Source: Camellia lanceoleosa
Lineage: Eukaryota > Streptophyta > Magnoliopsida > Ericales > Theaceae
Direction of reading: 5' to 3'
Length of the DNA stretch: 64,000 nt
NCBI GenBank assembly: GCA_025200525.1
Contig: CM045762.1
Location: forward strand, 84,473,893 to 84,537,892
Of this stretch, positions 22,437 through 35,129 are shown piece by piece (position 1 is the first letter of the stretch; the number at the start of each line of letters is the position of its first letter). The notes below the pieces were generated by a model that did not search any database, had not been told where the DNA came from, and worked only from the letters and a program-made list of their open reading frames with translations. A program made the position numbers and the translations under genes.

Positions 22437-25160
22437 TATGGCGAAACTAAATTGGAGACTTCAGACAAACAAGAATGCCCATTTGGCCGTTGTTCTCAAA
22501 TCAAAATACTCAAGCTAGACTAAATCTCTTAGTCGATGCTCGTCCACTTGAAGTGGGATTTGTAAGGGACAATTTATTTAATGAGGGTGCTTGTAAAAGG
22601 GTGAAGAACGATAACAAAGATCAATTCAAAGTTAGTGACTGCAAGGAGAACAATTGTTGGAATTTTGACAAACTCTCTTTGGACCTTCCATCCATCATTT
22701 GTAACTACATCTTCAGCATCACACCTAAGTGGTTTGGAGATTGTGAAGACCAAGTAGTGTGGAAACACTTTTTTTTTTTATCAGCAAAGAAAAATTTCAT
22801 TAACAACATGAAGTTAAAGATACAGGAAGACGACATGCATCGAGAGATTCGGAAAGTACAAATTACTCCTACTACTGCTACTCGCATCCATACAACCAAC
22901 CCCTTGGCCTCATGATTTTTTTTTTTTTAAAAAAAAAAACAAAAAAGAGTTAAGAAGGACTTAAATAGAAAATAAAATATATGAATCCCTACAAAATCAA
23001 CCCACACAACCCAAAACCAAAAACCAAAACCAAAACATCCAAGCTGCTCCTGCATTCCTCTTTACAACAAACTAAAATTTTCTTTTTCAACACCCAAGCA
23101 GCTGCACTTCTCTTTTTAACAAACCACACTACTATTCAATCCAAATATTTTATTCACCTATGCTGATGTACTCCCAATGCCCACACCACCCAAACTAAAT
23201 CTTTTCAACAGCCCACACCACTAATTCCAAGACCCACGCCTGACAACACTATACCATAGCATCAAAAAGGGTTCCGCACGCTCCGGTGATTTGACTGAGA
23301 ACGTTCCATGGCCGAAAAACTCCATAGCCAACAACTCCATAGCTGGAAAAACTCCCTTGACCGAAAACTATGGCCAAAACACAATCAAGAACAATACCTA
23401 AGGGCCAACTTCTATGCAAACACCTAAACAACAAACTCACATTGGAAAAAAGTCACCAAACACCCCCATGGACAACACCTCGCTCTAGAATAAATTCTCT
23501 GAACAAACAGTGTTGCATCGAAACCACCCTGCTCCATGTTCGGAGCACCTTTAAAAAAAGAAAACCCACAAGGTCGGAACACAACTTATTATCCGATCCA
23601 AACATTGAACACACCCGCTGTAAAAACTCCTAAGATGACGATCCAAACACCGAACAACTACTGAGACACCTCCATACATCTGGATGAAGTTCACCCCTCA
23701 AACTCCCAGTCGAAGAGGAGCGCTCGAATGAAAACCAGACAGATATAGATCGACTTCGACACCTATGTTTCCCCCCAAACAAAACATCGATACTTCTCCA
23801 TAAATCTGAACCAGAGTTCACCCCTCAAGCTCCTACTGGCAAAAGAGCACTCAAATGAAGATCCTAACCAAATTTGGACGTCCTCTATGCCGGTCCAACA
23901 CCAACCTCCTCCTCTATATTGACCCTTGTTCCAGGCATTCCCTGATGAAAACAACACACCACTACCCCAATGAATCATCTATAGCGGGCACCAAAAAAAT
24001 AAGATCTACAGCAGCACACAAAGCACACCAAGTTGGGAAAATAATGAGGGAATCAAGTTTATTAAAAGGAAAAATAACAAACAAACACGGGAAAGAACTG
24101 GGCTAGCCGACCGCCATAGCCAAAGACGGCGGCCGGCCGGCCCAAAATGAGGCCTAGAGAGGAGGTTTTTAGAGAGAAAGAGAGAGAGGTTGCTTCTAAT
24201 ACTCACTTGTGGAAACACTCTATTGGTCACTTTTCAAAATTTTTAAACTTGTCTCATTGATTGTAAACCTGTGGCCTCCACATCTTTCTTACATAGTCAT
24301 GGGTGTGGCACATTTCTACCACCTCCAGCATTCAACACTTCTTGTAGCTTGCCTTGCTACATTGTCTACCTACAACCCCAACCCCCTATTCTCTTTTTTT
24401 TTTCATTCGCAATATCACTCTGGATATTCTTTGCCCTATGTGTAGACTTCACCCAAAATCGATCTGCTATGTTATAATAGATTGTGATTTAGCTTGCAAC
24501 TTCTATCATAGGTTGAACATTCCTCCTTCTTGTCTTCTTTTAACATGGAGCTTTCCAACTGGATCCATGCTAACTGCATAAACACTTCCACTTACATTCT
24601 TCCTGTTCTTGGGTGGTACTCTTCTCCCTGGCGAGTTGGTCTTTATGGAAACGTAGGAACGCATTATGTATTGAGTCTAATATTACTGTGGCCAAAGCTA
24701 ACAGTTGACAATTTATCTCTAAATTCCCACTAGCTTCCAGAACCCACTTTACCATTTACATAGGCTGGAAACCTCCTAAAGCAAGCAAAACAAAACTTAA
24801 TACAGATGGAGCTGTGAAAGAAAACCCTGGGTTAGCTTCTACTGGGGGGAGGTCTCCTTAGAAACTGCTTAGGACAATGGCATGGAAGGTTTTGGCACAA
24901 TATTGGTGTTGTTGCGAAACTTTGGGCCGTCAGGAATGGAGTACAACTGGCACTTAACCTCAACATTATGAATTTGGATGTCGAAACTAACGCAATTCTG
25001 ATTCACAAACTTCTTATGAAGAAAGTTAATAATTTTCATCCGCTTAGCAACTTGATTTGTGATTGTAGGTACCTTGTGGACTGGCTCGAAGTGATAGAAA
25101 TGAAACACATCTTTAGGGAAGCAAATGCTTGCGCCAACTAGCTGGCAAATGAAGGAAGAC
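22437..25160 (+). pseudogene. LINE (non-LTR retrotransposon) ORF2 3' remnant, split
   Basis: The first piece (22437-22769) begins MAKLNWRLQTNKNAHLAVVL, a motif after the RT domain of plant LINEs, and includes the NFDKLSLDLPSIICNYIFSI stretch of the zf-RVT region. After a foreign insert (22770-24207) the sequence resumes with SLWKRRNALCIES (about 24640), then an RNase H-like end: KLNTDGAVKENPGL (about 24795), LWAVRNGVQLALNLNIMNLD and HIFREANACAN (to about 25140). Frames change several times and stops are common. The RT core itself is missing. It is a 5'-truncated, old copy. Confidence 0.75.
22770..24207 (-). mobile_element. Poly(A)-tailed retro-insertion inside the LINE remnant
   Basis: It is flanked by a perfect 12-bp duplication TGTGGAAACACT (22758-22769 and 24208-24219). 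On the minus strand it starts AAGTGAGTATTAGAAGCAAC, runs through a CT-rich leader and ends GCTGATAAAAAAAAAA, so it carries a 3' A tail. Such ends and a long duplication mark target-primed reverse transcription. No RT is present. An internal direct duplication of about 130 bp occurs (23632-23755 against 23762-23880). It may be an internally deleted LINE or a retrocopy of a non-coding transcript. Confidence 0.8.
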
Positions 25161-25347
25161 GGAAGGATTACAACTTTTTATTTTCGTTCCTAATTACCTT
25201 GTAAAGCATCTTTATGATGATGCTCGTGGAACTGTTTATGCTAAAATTTTGTCAAACGTTACTTAATCTATGAACTTCCAATTTTACCACACACAAAAAA
25301 GTTACAGAATGGATTGTTTACATTGTGCTTTACTTTTGGGGATTTAT

Positions 25348-25760
25348 TGTTGGAGGTCACCCCATGTGAAAGGGGTGATCCTCATTTCGTCCATGTGAAA
25401 ACTGCAGGCAGGCTTGAAGTCAAGAAGTAAGAGGAAGGTGAGAAAATGGTTGTTGGTAGTTGGCAGCCCAATAACTTTGATTCCTTAACTTTGTTTCCTT
25501 CTTTTTCTATATAAATAGAGATGAGGAGGAAGGGAAACAATATACACACACAAAACAGAGGCAAGCAGTGAGTGTGTGAAGATCTCTGTTTGTGTTATCA
25601 GAGTAAGAAAGAGAGAGAGTGTGTGAGTTGAGTGTGTAATCTCCTCTTTTTAATATATAGTGTTATCGCTTCCGTGGACGTAGGTCGGATTGCCGAATCA
25701 CATTAAAACTCTTGTGTTATTGCTTTTTTGTGTCCCTGGTGTGCTCCCTAATCCCCAACA
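25348..25760 (+). repeat. 5' LTR of the Copia element
   Basis: Contains a TATA-like box CTATATAAATAG near 25508, a likely start of transcription downstream, and GA/GT-rich leader sequence. Ends ATCCCCAACA. Confidence 0.9.
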
Positions 25761-25776
25761 AGTGGTATCAGAGCCC
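25761..25776 (+). promoter_or_regulatory. Primer-binding site of the Copia element
   Basis: TGGTATCAGAGC, the initiator-Met tRNA PBS typical of Ty1/Copia, two bases after the LTR. Confidence 0.92.
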
Positions 25777-26405
25777 GGGTGGTGACAAATCGAGGTTTTT
25801 TTCGAAAGTGCACAGATTTCAAAGTGACTGAAATCCACTTTCGACCATACTAGGAGGAAGCCCTAGAGAAGAGGAGCCCAGAATTGCAAACTACAGTCTC
25901 AGACGACCCCAAACGCACCTTCACGCGCCACTGGAAGAACGCGCGTAAAAACCACTCGCACCACGCGCCCCACGCGCCGTCAAGAGGAAGAAGACGAGTG
26001 GAGGCGCGTGTGTTTATGATGTCAGGCTGACGTCACCCTGAGCCGAGCCGAGCGGAGCGAAGAATTCAGCCGAGTTTTCAGCCGAGCCGTATAAGCCTCG
26101 TTGACCAAGCCGAGTCCTAACCGTTGACTAGAGTCGCGCCACTGACTAAGCCACGTTGACCAGAGCTGCTGACCAAGCCATGCCGTCAGCCGCTGAGTCG
26201 CTGACGCCAACCGTTCCAGAAAAGTTATCCGGTGCTTCTTAGCCGTACCAAATTTCACTGATCTGAACCGTTAAACTTATTTTAGCTTGATCTGAGCTAT
26301 TTGAGATCCGATCTGGGTGATCCAATAGTGGTTTCCAACTATTTGGAGTGCTTCGGACACATCTGTACGGTCATATTTTTGTTTTGAAGCCTCTGTAAAA
26401 GGGAG

Positions 26406-27742
26406 ATGTCAATGGAGGAATCCACATCAGTTTCAGGGCCGATGATTCGATTGAACGCTTCCAATTATGTGATATAAAAGCCGCGGATGGAGGACATCCT
26501 GTATTGTAGAGATTTGTTTGACCCTATAGCGCTAAAAGGGGTTAAACCAGACGGAGACAAGGATGACGACTGGATAAAAACCAACCAGAAGACTGTCGGT
26601 CAAATCAGACAGTGGATTGACTACAGTGTGTTCCACCATGTCGCCCAAGAGACGGACGCCTATGCCCTATGGATGAAATTTGAGGGCATGTACCAATCCA
26701 AGACCGCACGGAACAAAGCCTTGATAATGAGAAGGCTTATAAACTTGAAACTGAAGAGTGGTGTGTCTTTTGCTGAACACACCAGTGAATTCCACAGCCT
26801 TGTAAACTAGCTTGCATCAGTCAAAATAGGGTTGGAGGATGCGATGCAAGCATTGTTATTACTCAGTTCCTTACCAGACAGTTGGGAGACGTTGGTGATT
26901 TCTCTCAGTAATCCTACACCCGAAGGGAAGCTAACCATGGGGATGGTCACAGACGCCTTATTCAACGAGGAGGCAAGGAAGAGAGAGAGATGGGAGGCGA
27001 GCAATCCCAGGCCCTTGTCACAGAAAGTAGAGGTAGAGATAGAGAAAGGGGTAGAGGTAGAGGAAGAAGTAAAAGCAGAGGGCGTTCACAGTCCAGACAG
27101 GGCAACACGAGGAGGTGCTTTTACTGTGATCAAGAGAATCATGTAATAAGAGATTGCCCAGAGAAAAAGGCGGACAGACAAGCCAAAGAGAAGGCCAAGG
27201 GACACAGAGGTCCCTCAACTACAACAGTTGTAGTGAATTCCTCTGATGATAAAGATATGATGCTTACAGTCTTGTCAGAGTTGGAGACACCCGGCTGGAT
27301 TTTGGATTCAGGGTGTACGTTCCACGTATGTACGGATAAAAAGCTTTTTTCTACTTACCGAATAGTCAGCGGTAGCATTATCCGAATGGCCAACAACATA
27401 GTGAACAGAGTTGTCGGCATAGAGACAGTATGATTCCTTACTAAGGATGGAAGAAAAGTGGTTTTATCTGAGGTCCGACATGTGCCAGGAGTACGGAGGA
27501 ATCTAATCTCCCTGAGTATGCTAGATTTAAAAGGAAATTGTTTCTCATCTAGTGGCGAGGTTCTTCATGTACATAGAGATGATAGAGAAATGTTGCAAGG
27601 CAAGTTGCGTAACAAACTGTACAGACTGGAAGAAGAAGTTTTGACAAAGATGAGTGTTGTCAAACGCCAGTCGAAGGGTACAAAGGGAGAACATACGCAA
27701 CCAAAACGTATGACTAAGCAAGGCTTTCATCAGGAATGGTGA
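26406..27742 (+). pseudogene. Copia gag, protease and pre-integrase fragment
   Basis: Gag starts at an ATG at 26406 or 26412 and contains KPRMEDILYCRDLFDPIAL, LWMKFEGMYQSKTARNKAL and LLLSSLPDSWETLVISLSN. A CCHC zinc knuckle (CFYCDQENHVIRDC) is encoded near 27115-27160, followed by the aspartic protease motif WILDSGCTFHVC near 27295. A pre-integrase stretch (VRHVPGVRRNLISLSMLD) follows from about 27475. Breaks: TAA near 26475, TAG near 26808, a frameshift between about 26990 and 27146, and TGA near 27431. Gag forms the particle. The missing enzymes would have to come from a partner element. Confidence 0.85.
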
Positions 27743-28391
27743 AAAAGGTGCACAAGAACGCAGGGGGGCAGTTCAAAGGTGCCCAGATCTGAGCCAGTGA
27801 AGCCAATCTTGAAAGAAGTTCAGAGCAAAGAAACTAAGTCAATAGAGACTGTGCCAGTGAAGAAGAGAGTTTCTTTTGCTCCTGTGTTAGAGACATTTTG
27901 TAGCCTCTCAAAAGATGCATGAAAGGGAGGGATGCAATCTTGAGTCGTAAAGTAAGCTTTGCACGGTACCCCAGTAAGGGGGTGCGAGCACTATGCACGG
28001 AGTTGCAAAGTGGTAGCTTGTACAGATCGGTGGAAGCTGTCTTGGCAGAAGGGCTAACTGTCAAACATCAGTACAGACGTACAAGTGAGACAGAACCAAA
28101 CATGAGGGATTGCAGCATAAACAATGGGCGTATGAGATCGCTGGGAAGCTGTTCTAAAGTGCAGAAAGCAAAGGTTGGTTATTCAGAAATAAGCTCCGAG
28201 CAAGGAAAATTGAGGGTGTTGATGTGTCAAACTCTGAAGTTTTCTAGTTGCTCCCGTGTTCATCGTGCAAGGAGTTGCACAGCAATACAGGGTATCTTGA
28301 GTAGGGGATGCAGGACATCCAATCAGGGGGTGCCGGATATCTTGGCAACAGCTTTTGTTGCGGATCACCTCACATGGGATGAGGGGGTAAT
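27743..28391 (+). other. Non-conserved 3' interior of the Copia element
   Basis: In place of integrase, RT and RNase H there is about 650 bp with broken frames. One 164-codon frame (27919-28413) runs into the LTR but shows no recognisable domain. A Lys/Val-rich patch near 27840-27890 may be a relic of a longer polyprotein. Confidence 0.5.
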
Positions 28392-28820
28392 TGTTAGAGG
28401 TCACCCCATGTGAAAGAGGTGATCCTCACTTCGTCCATGTAAAAGCTGCAGGTATGCTTGAAGTCAAGAAGTAGGAGGAATGTGAGAAGATGGCTGTTGG
28501 TAGTTGGCAGCCCAATAACTTTGATTCCTTGACTTTGTTTCCTTCTTTTTCTGTATAAATAGAGATGAAGAGGAAGGGAAACAATATACACACACAAAAC
28601 AGAGGCAAGCAGTGAGTGTGTGAAGATCTTTGTTTGTGTTATCAGAGTAAGAGAGAGAGTAAGCTATATAGAGAGAGTGTGTGTGAGTTAAGTGTGTAAT
28701 CTCCTCTTCTTAATATATAGTGTTATCGCTCCCGTAGACGTAGGCCTGATTGCCGAACCACATTAAAACTCTTGTGTTATTGTTTTTTTGTGTTCTTTGT
28801 GTGCTCCCCGATCCCCAACA
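28392..28820 (+). repeat. 3' LTR of the Copia element
   Basis: Matches 25348-25760 along its length, with small indels in the GA-rich leader. Ends ATCCCCAACA before the TTTAT duplication. Confidence 0.9.
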
Positions 28821-28921
28821 TTTATCAAAGCCTACATTGTGCTTTACATGTTTCGTGAACAAAATTAAGCAACTATTGGCTTTGGCTTTTCCTATAGGCA
28901 GTGATAGGTATTTGTAACAAC

Positions 28922-29733
28922 TAAAGGGGTGTGCGTGGTGCGGGTCAGTGTGGTTTGAGAGAAAAATAGAAATCGGGTGGCGGATTGATAAAAGTGTCAC
29001 TAGAATTTGTCATTTTCTTTATAAAAAACCGGCGGTTCGGTTGGCAAATAATGGCGGATTTGCCTTGGCGGTTCGGGCGATTTGGCGGTTTATAAAAAAT
29101 ATAATTCAAATTACAAAACTTAAATCAAAGAGTAAAAAAAAGACGAGAGATACCGTGATATTAAGCATCTTGCAAAATTTTCTTTTGATGCAGCAAGTGT
29201 AGCAACAACATGATAATATCAACGACTATGCCATCAATTCATTACAAGCATCTGTGGAAGCTACAATGATCAAATACAATACATAAAATTAATATCATTC
29301 AGGGTTTACAATATATTGAAAATGTTTACTGTTGAAAAGTATTCAGATTGAAAAGTGAGTTGATGCAAGTTTGCAACATGGCCAGAAAAAAAAAAGATTG
29401 AAAAGTGAATTGGAATCCAACTTTATTTTGGATTATTAGCATCTTGAATTCCCCTCGAGCAGTAATGTAATACTATATTCTAAGGTATAGAACAACAAGT
29501 AAACTTAAGTAAAAAAGAATTTTTACAATTTTATAAAACATGATTTAATAGCGGTGCGGGTCTGTGCGATTTGGAAGAAAAATAAAAACCGGCGAATTGA
29601 TAAAAGTGTCACTAGAATTTGCCATTTTTCTTACCAAAAACTAGCGGTTCGATTGGCAAATAATAACAAATTTGCCTTGACGGTGCGGCTCGGTGCGATT
29701 TTGGCGATTTCGGCAATATTATGCACACCCCTA
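28922..29733. mobile_element. Non-autonomous hAT element (812 bp)
   Basis: It is flanked by a perfect 8-bp duplication GTAACAAC (28914-28921 and 29734-29741). The terminal inverted repeats are TAAAGGGGTGTGC and, complemented, TAGGGGTGTGC, a plant hAT type. GC-rich subterminal blocks at 28930-29095 and 29547-29720 are direct copies of each other ('gattgataaaagtgtcacta' in both). There is no transposase, so movement would need one in trans. Confidence 0.88.
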
Positions 29734-30031
29734 GTAACAACAATGATCATTAATGGATCTGTTCGCGGCTGGTAATCATTGCAACGATGATGGGTGTCGT
29801 TGGTACATCTTTGTATGGTTGATAAGGGCATCTTCAGCCATTCTAACAAGAAAAATATTATAAGTATTAAATTTTCTATTAAATAAATAATCAAATATTT
29901 TACACGAGTGTTATTTGAGATATTTGATCATTTATTTGGTAAAAACTTTGATAGTAACAAGGATTAACTGTTGGCTTTGAAGCCACATTGTTGTTTAAGA
30001 TGGCTGGAATTGAAACCTCATACCCAATTAT

Positions 30032-30470
30032 TAAGGTAGCGTTTGGGAACGTTTATATTTTTTGTTTATGTTTACAAAAATTTTATAAATTGATTTTTTG
30101 TTTATTTTTAAAAAAGCATAAACTACGAACGCTTTTGATTTGAACAAAATATTTAAAAATTTTAAAAAGCTTGCTAAAAAATATATTTGTTCAAACCTAA
30201 AGTATTTATATTTATTTTTTATTATTTATGACAATGACATCATACACATTATAATTGAAAAAAAAAATTTGTTAGTCAAATTTTTAAATTTTTGTTTAAA
30301 AACTAACGTAAATTCATTTTTTGAATTTATATTTTTTTTTCAAATTTACAAACTGATACAACTATTTATAAACTAAAAAAAATTATCAAACAAATTTTTC
30401 TAACAGCTTTTTAAATTTTCATAAATATAAAATGAAAACTAAAAACAAAACGATTACCAAACATGCCCTA
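30032..30470. repeat. MITE-like element
   Basis: The ends are inverted: aaggtagcgtttgggaacgt at left and, complemented, agggcatgtttggtaatcgt at right. The interior is AT-rich and non-coding. The exact target duplication is unclear. Confidence 0.5.
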
Positions 30471-30756
30471 ATAAAACACAATGAAAATTACTCATTCTTA
30501 TGCTTGCACGTTTACAAAAAGGTAAGAAAATAATAGAAATATTAGGTTTAATTTTCAACCTCATGTTTCACAAAAATCAAAAATTAAAAATTAATTTAGT
30601 GAAAGACATAAAAATAATCAAAAGCACTTGTAATTTTTACAATAATTATATCTTTCGAACAGTCAAAGAATTTATAAAATATTTTTTAATATTTATTTTT
30701 ACCAAATTAGTTTTCATTTCTTAAAAAAAATTCTCACAAACAAACCAATCAATGCT

Positions 30757-33700
30757 TTAGGCACCGTTTGGGAAATTCATGTTGGGCTAAATTAGTCACT
30801 AAACGCCAAAAGAGGCTAAATTAGCCAATAAAGGACAAAAAAGTCACAGTGGCTTGCCACCAAGAAATGGTAAGGGAATTTACGAAATTACCCGTCACGA
30901 AGAGGGGCATGCGTCAGCACAAACAAAAAATAAATTTAAAAAAATTTCCCAAAAAACACATTTTCCTAGAAAAAACAAAGTTAAAAAAAAAATTAAAAAC
31001 ATTTTTTTGTTTTTTGTTAAAATATTTTATAAAAATAAATTCAAACTCTATTTTATAAAAATAGTTTTAAATATTTCAATTTTTTTGTTATGTATTTGGT
31101 TATGATTTGAGTGTAAAGTTGTGAAAGTACTGTTGAGTTTCAAGTTATGTGTTTGGTTATGAGTTTTAAAAATAATTTATTACTTAACTTTTATTTTATG
31201 TGTTTGGTTATGATTTGAGTGTAGAGTTATTTTTAAATTTAAAATATTAACATTTTAAATTATTTAAATTTTTACGATTTCAATTTTGTGAATATTTATT
31301 TTAATTTTTTACTTATTCAATTTTGTAGATTATTTACATTATTTAAATATTTAAAATAAAATATTACGATTTAAAATATTATGATTTGAGTGTAGAATTG
31401 TGAAAGTAGTATGGAATTTCGAATTATGTGTTTGGTTAGTTAACTCAATAATTTATTAATTAAGTTTCATTTTATGTGTTTGGTTACGACTTGAGTGTAG
31501 AGTTGTTTTTAAATTTAAAATATTAACATTTTAAATTATTTAAAATTTTTGAATATTTAAATTATTTAAATTTTGTTGTTAAAACAAATTTTTTATTATT
31601 TAAATTGATTAAATTTTTACGATTTACATATTTTTGAATATTTAATTTAAATTTTTGCACATTAAATTTTTTAGAATATTTACATTATTTAAATATTAAA
31701 AATAAAAATAAAATTAAAAATGTGAAAATATAAGGAAAAGGAAAAAAAAAACAAAAATTAACATTTGTCACGTAATTTACAAATACATAAAACACATGAA
31801 AATTTATTTTTGAAATATAAAAACAAATTAATGTGGGTGAATAAAAAAAAGACAAAATCGTAAATTAAAAAAAAATAACGACAAAAATACGACTCATTGA
31901 ATTTTTTTTTTTTTTAAAAACATGAAAACATAAATTATAATTCGCCATGTAATTAAATAAGGCAAAAAATAAATAATTAATGTATAAAACAATAAATAAA
32001 AATAAATATGGCAAAAAAATAAATAAATAAGGCAAAAAATAAATATTACGATTTAATTTAAATTTTTAGATTATTTAAATAAAATTAAATATTATTTAAA
32101 TATTCAAAATTAAATTAAATTAAATTAAAATTAAATTATTTAAAATACACAGGACAATAAAATAAAATCTCACTTTTTATCATTTTATAAAAAATGAAAA
32201 CAAATTAAAATTAAAATTAGAATAAAAATAAGAACCACATGAAAAAACCATTTGTAAAAAAAAAAAAAAAACAAAACAAAACAAACAAACACTTAACCTG
32301 ATTTGGTGACGTCACAGGACAGCCGCCGAAATAAAAATAAAATTTAATACTAAGAGGACAGTTTAGTAATATTACATATGGACACCTCATCAAAAAGTCA
32401 AAAAATCAAAAAAGTCAAAAAACTCTTTCCAAACTAAACTTTTTCGCCCAAGCTAAAATAGTCCAAAAAAAAAAAAACAAAAATGGGTTAACTTTTTGAC
32501 TTTTTGGACTATTTTAACTTGGTTTAAAAAATTTAGTTTGAGAAGAACTTTTTGACTTTTTTGACTTTTTGATTAAGTGTCTATATGTAATATTACTAAA
32601 CTGCCCCTCGTATTAAATTGTATTTTTCTTTCGGCTGCTGTCCTGTGACGTCACCAACCCAGGCCAAGTTTTTATTATTATTTTTTTTTTTACAAATGAT
32701 TTTTTCATGTGATTTTTATTTTTATTCTAATTTTAATTTTAATTTATTTTCATTTTCTATAAAATGATAAAAAGTGAGATTTTATTTTTAAATATTTAAA
32801 TAATATTTAATTTTATTTAAATAATCTAAAAATTTAAATCTTAAAAATTTAAATTTAAATCGTAATATTTTAAATTTAAATCATAATATTTATTTTTTGC
32901 CTTATTTATTTATTTTTTTGCCATATTTATTTTTATTTATTGTTTTATACATTAATTATTTATTTTTTGCCTTATTTATTTTTATATTTATTGCCTTATT
33001 TATTTTTATATTTATTGCCTTATTTTTGTCGTCATTTTTTTTTTAATTTACGATTTTGTCTTTTTTTTATTCACCCACATTAATTTATTTTTATATTTTA
33101 AAAATAAATTTTCATATGTTTTATGTATTTATAAATTACTTGACAAATGTTAATTTCTATTTTTTTTTTCCTTTTCCTTTTCCTTATATTTTCACATTTT
33201 TAATTTTAATTTTAATTTTATTTTTAATATTTAAATAATATAAATAATCTAAAAAATTTAATGCACAAAAATTTAAATTAAATATTCAAAAATATGTAAA
33301 CAGTAAAAATTTAATCAATTTAAATAATAAAAAATTTATTTTAACAACAATATTTAAATAATTTAAATATTCAAAAATTTTAAATAATTTAAAATATTAA
33401 TATTTTAAATTTAAAAATAACTGTACATCGTAACCAAACACATAAAATAAAACTTAATTAATAAATTATTAAATTAACTCATAACCAAACACATAACTTA
33501 AAATTTCATACTACTTTCACAACTCTACACTCAAATCATAATATTTTAAATCGTAATATTTTATTTTAAATATTTAAATAATATAAATAATCTACAAAAT
33601 TAAATAAGTAAAAAATTAAAATAAATATTCACAAAATTGAAATCGTAAAAATTTAAATAATTTAAAATATTAATATTTTAAATTTTAAAAAAACTATACA

Positions 33701-34162
33701 CTCAAATCATAACCAAGCACATAAAATAAAACTTAAGTAATAAATTATTTTTAAAACTCATAACCAAACACTTAACTTAAAACTCCACACTACTTTTACA
33801 ACTTTACACTCAAATCATAACTAAATACATAACAAAAAAATTAAAATATTTAAAACTATTTTTATAAAATAGAGTTTAAATTTATTTTTATAAAATATTT
33901 TAACAAAAAACAAGAAAATATTTTTAATTTTTTTTTTAATTTTGTTTTTTCTAGAAAAATGTGTTTTTTAAAAAAAAATTTATTTTTTATTTTTTGTTTG
34001 TGCTGCCACATGCCCCCTTCATGACGGGTAGTTTCGCAAATTCCCCTACCATTTCTTGGTGGCAAGCAACTGTAGCCTTTTAATCCTTTATTGGCTAATT
34101 TAGCCTCTTTTGAGGTTTAGTGGCTAATTTAGCCCAACATAAACTTTTCAAACGGTGCCTAA
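30757..34162. repeat. 3.4-kb giant inverted repeat
   Basis: The outer ends TTAGGCACCGTTTG and CAAACGGTGCCTAA are inverted. Pairing continues inward through 'gttgggctaaattag', 'ttgccaccaagaaatggta' and 'ggtgacgtcacaggacagc' to the innermost arms 'aagctaaaatagtcc' (to 32464) and 'ggactattttaactt' (from 32506). The loop is about 40 nt. The arms are about 1.70 and 1.66 kb and look highly similar with small indels. They are very AT-rich and carry a repeated 'tatgtgtttggttatga' motif. No transposase or gene is seen. Confidence 0.9.
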
Positions 34163-34497
34163 GTTGATTTTTAACTTACAAAAAACTATAAATTGTATTG
34201 TTAAGCTGAACCAAACACATCGAAATAGCTTAAATTAAACTAAAAGATGAAATAAGCTAAAAATAAGCTCTACCAAACAGAACCTACATCCTCAATAACC
34301 ATAACAATATTAAAAAAACAAATCATGTCACGCATATAAAACACATGTTAATATAAACATCACAATAACAAAATGAAACTAATAAAAACCACAATATTAC
34401 ACAATACTAAAATTCCAATGTAGTCCAAACTCACATTACTATTCACACACAACAACAACGCAACGCAATGCGAACATATAACATTAGTGACTCAACG

Positions 34498-35042
34498 TTA
34501 GGATTGTACACAATCCGAATTGATTCGAATTTAAAAAAATCCAAGAACCGAACCGACCCCAACAGTTTTGTGATTTTAAGAATCAGACCAGACCGTTACA
34601 CTTGTAAAACCAAACCAAATCCAAATCAAAAAAACGTTTCAATTTCAGTTTAATTTACGGTTCCAAAAATTTCTATTTACAAAAATAAATTATTAATATT
34701 AACAAAATAATTACTTAAATTAATTACATTTAATTCATGATTAAAACTAATAATATTACGACATTACTTAATATTACATATCTATATCATCATAATATCA
34801 TTAAAATTATAAAAAATCAATTAATAAAAATAAAACTTAATATTATATATATATTTTTTAAATTTTATTAAGCTCGGCTCGAATCGCAATTTTTTTATAA
34901 AATCCATTAAGTGAATCGTTTTTACGATTCTCTTAATTGTTAATCTGAAACCGAACCACTTCTTAATAAAACTAAACCAAACCGTATAATTCGATCTGGT
35001 TCGATCCGCATTACCAATTTGAACAAATTTTTAAACAACCCT
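34498..35042. repeat. hAT-like MITE
   Basis: The ends taggattgt and, complemented, tagggttgt are inverted. The flanks ctcaacgt and cccaacat agree at 6 of 8 bases, as in an old 8-bp target duplication. The interior has 'gaaccgaaccgacc' and 'ggttcgatccg' motifs typical of plant hAT subterminal sequence. Non-coding. Confidence 0.5.
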
Positions 35043-35129
35043 ACCCAACATTACAAATAAAAATAAATAAACGATATCAACAATACAATTGAAATATTTA
35101 TCAAAGAAATAAAATAACGTCAAAACATA

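Larger units (their letters stand above)
25348..28820 (+). mobile_element. Non-autonomous Ty1/Copia element with gag and protease only
   Basis: LTRs of about 413-429 bp (25348-25760 and 28392-28820) run TGTT..AACA and are flanked by a perfect 5-bp duplication TTTAT (25343-25347, 28821-28825). The PBS TGGTATCAGAGC follows the 5' LTR, and a purine tract GATGAGGGGGTAAT precedes the 3' LTR. The 2.6-kb interior encodes gag, zinc knuckle, protease and a pre-integrase piece, then non-conserved sequence. Integrase core, RT and RNase H are absent, so it depends on another Copia. The LTRs differ at a few percent of sites by eye. Confidence 0.92.

Noticed and set aside
25318..28847. 15-bp direct repeat TACATTGTGCTTTAC on both sides of the Copia element
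   Set aside because: The Copia already has its own 5-bp duplication, and the 15-mers lie at unequal distances outside it. No other element end coincides with them.
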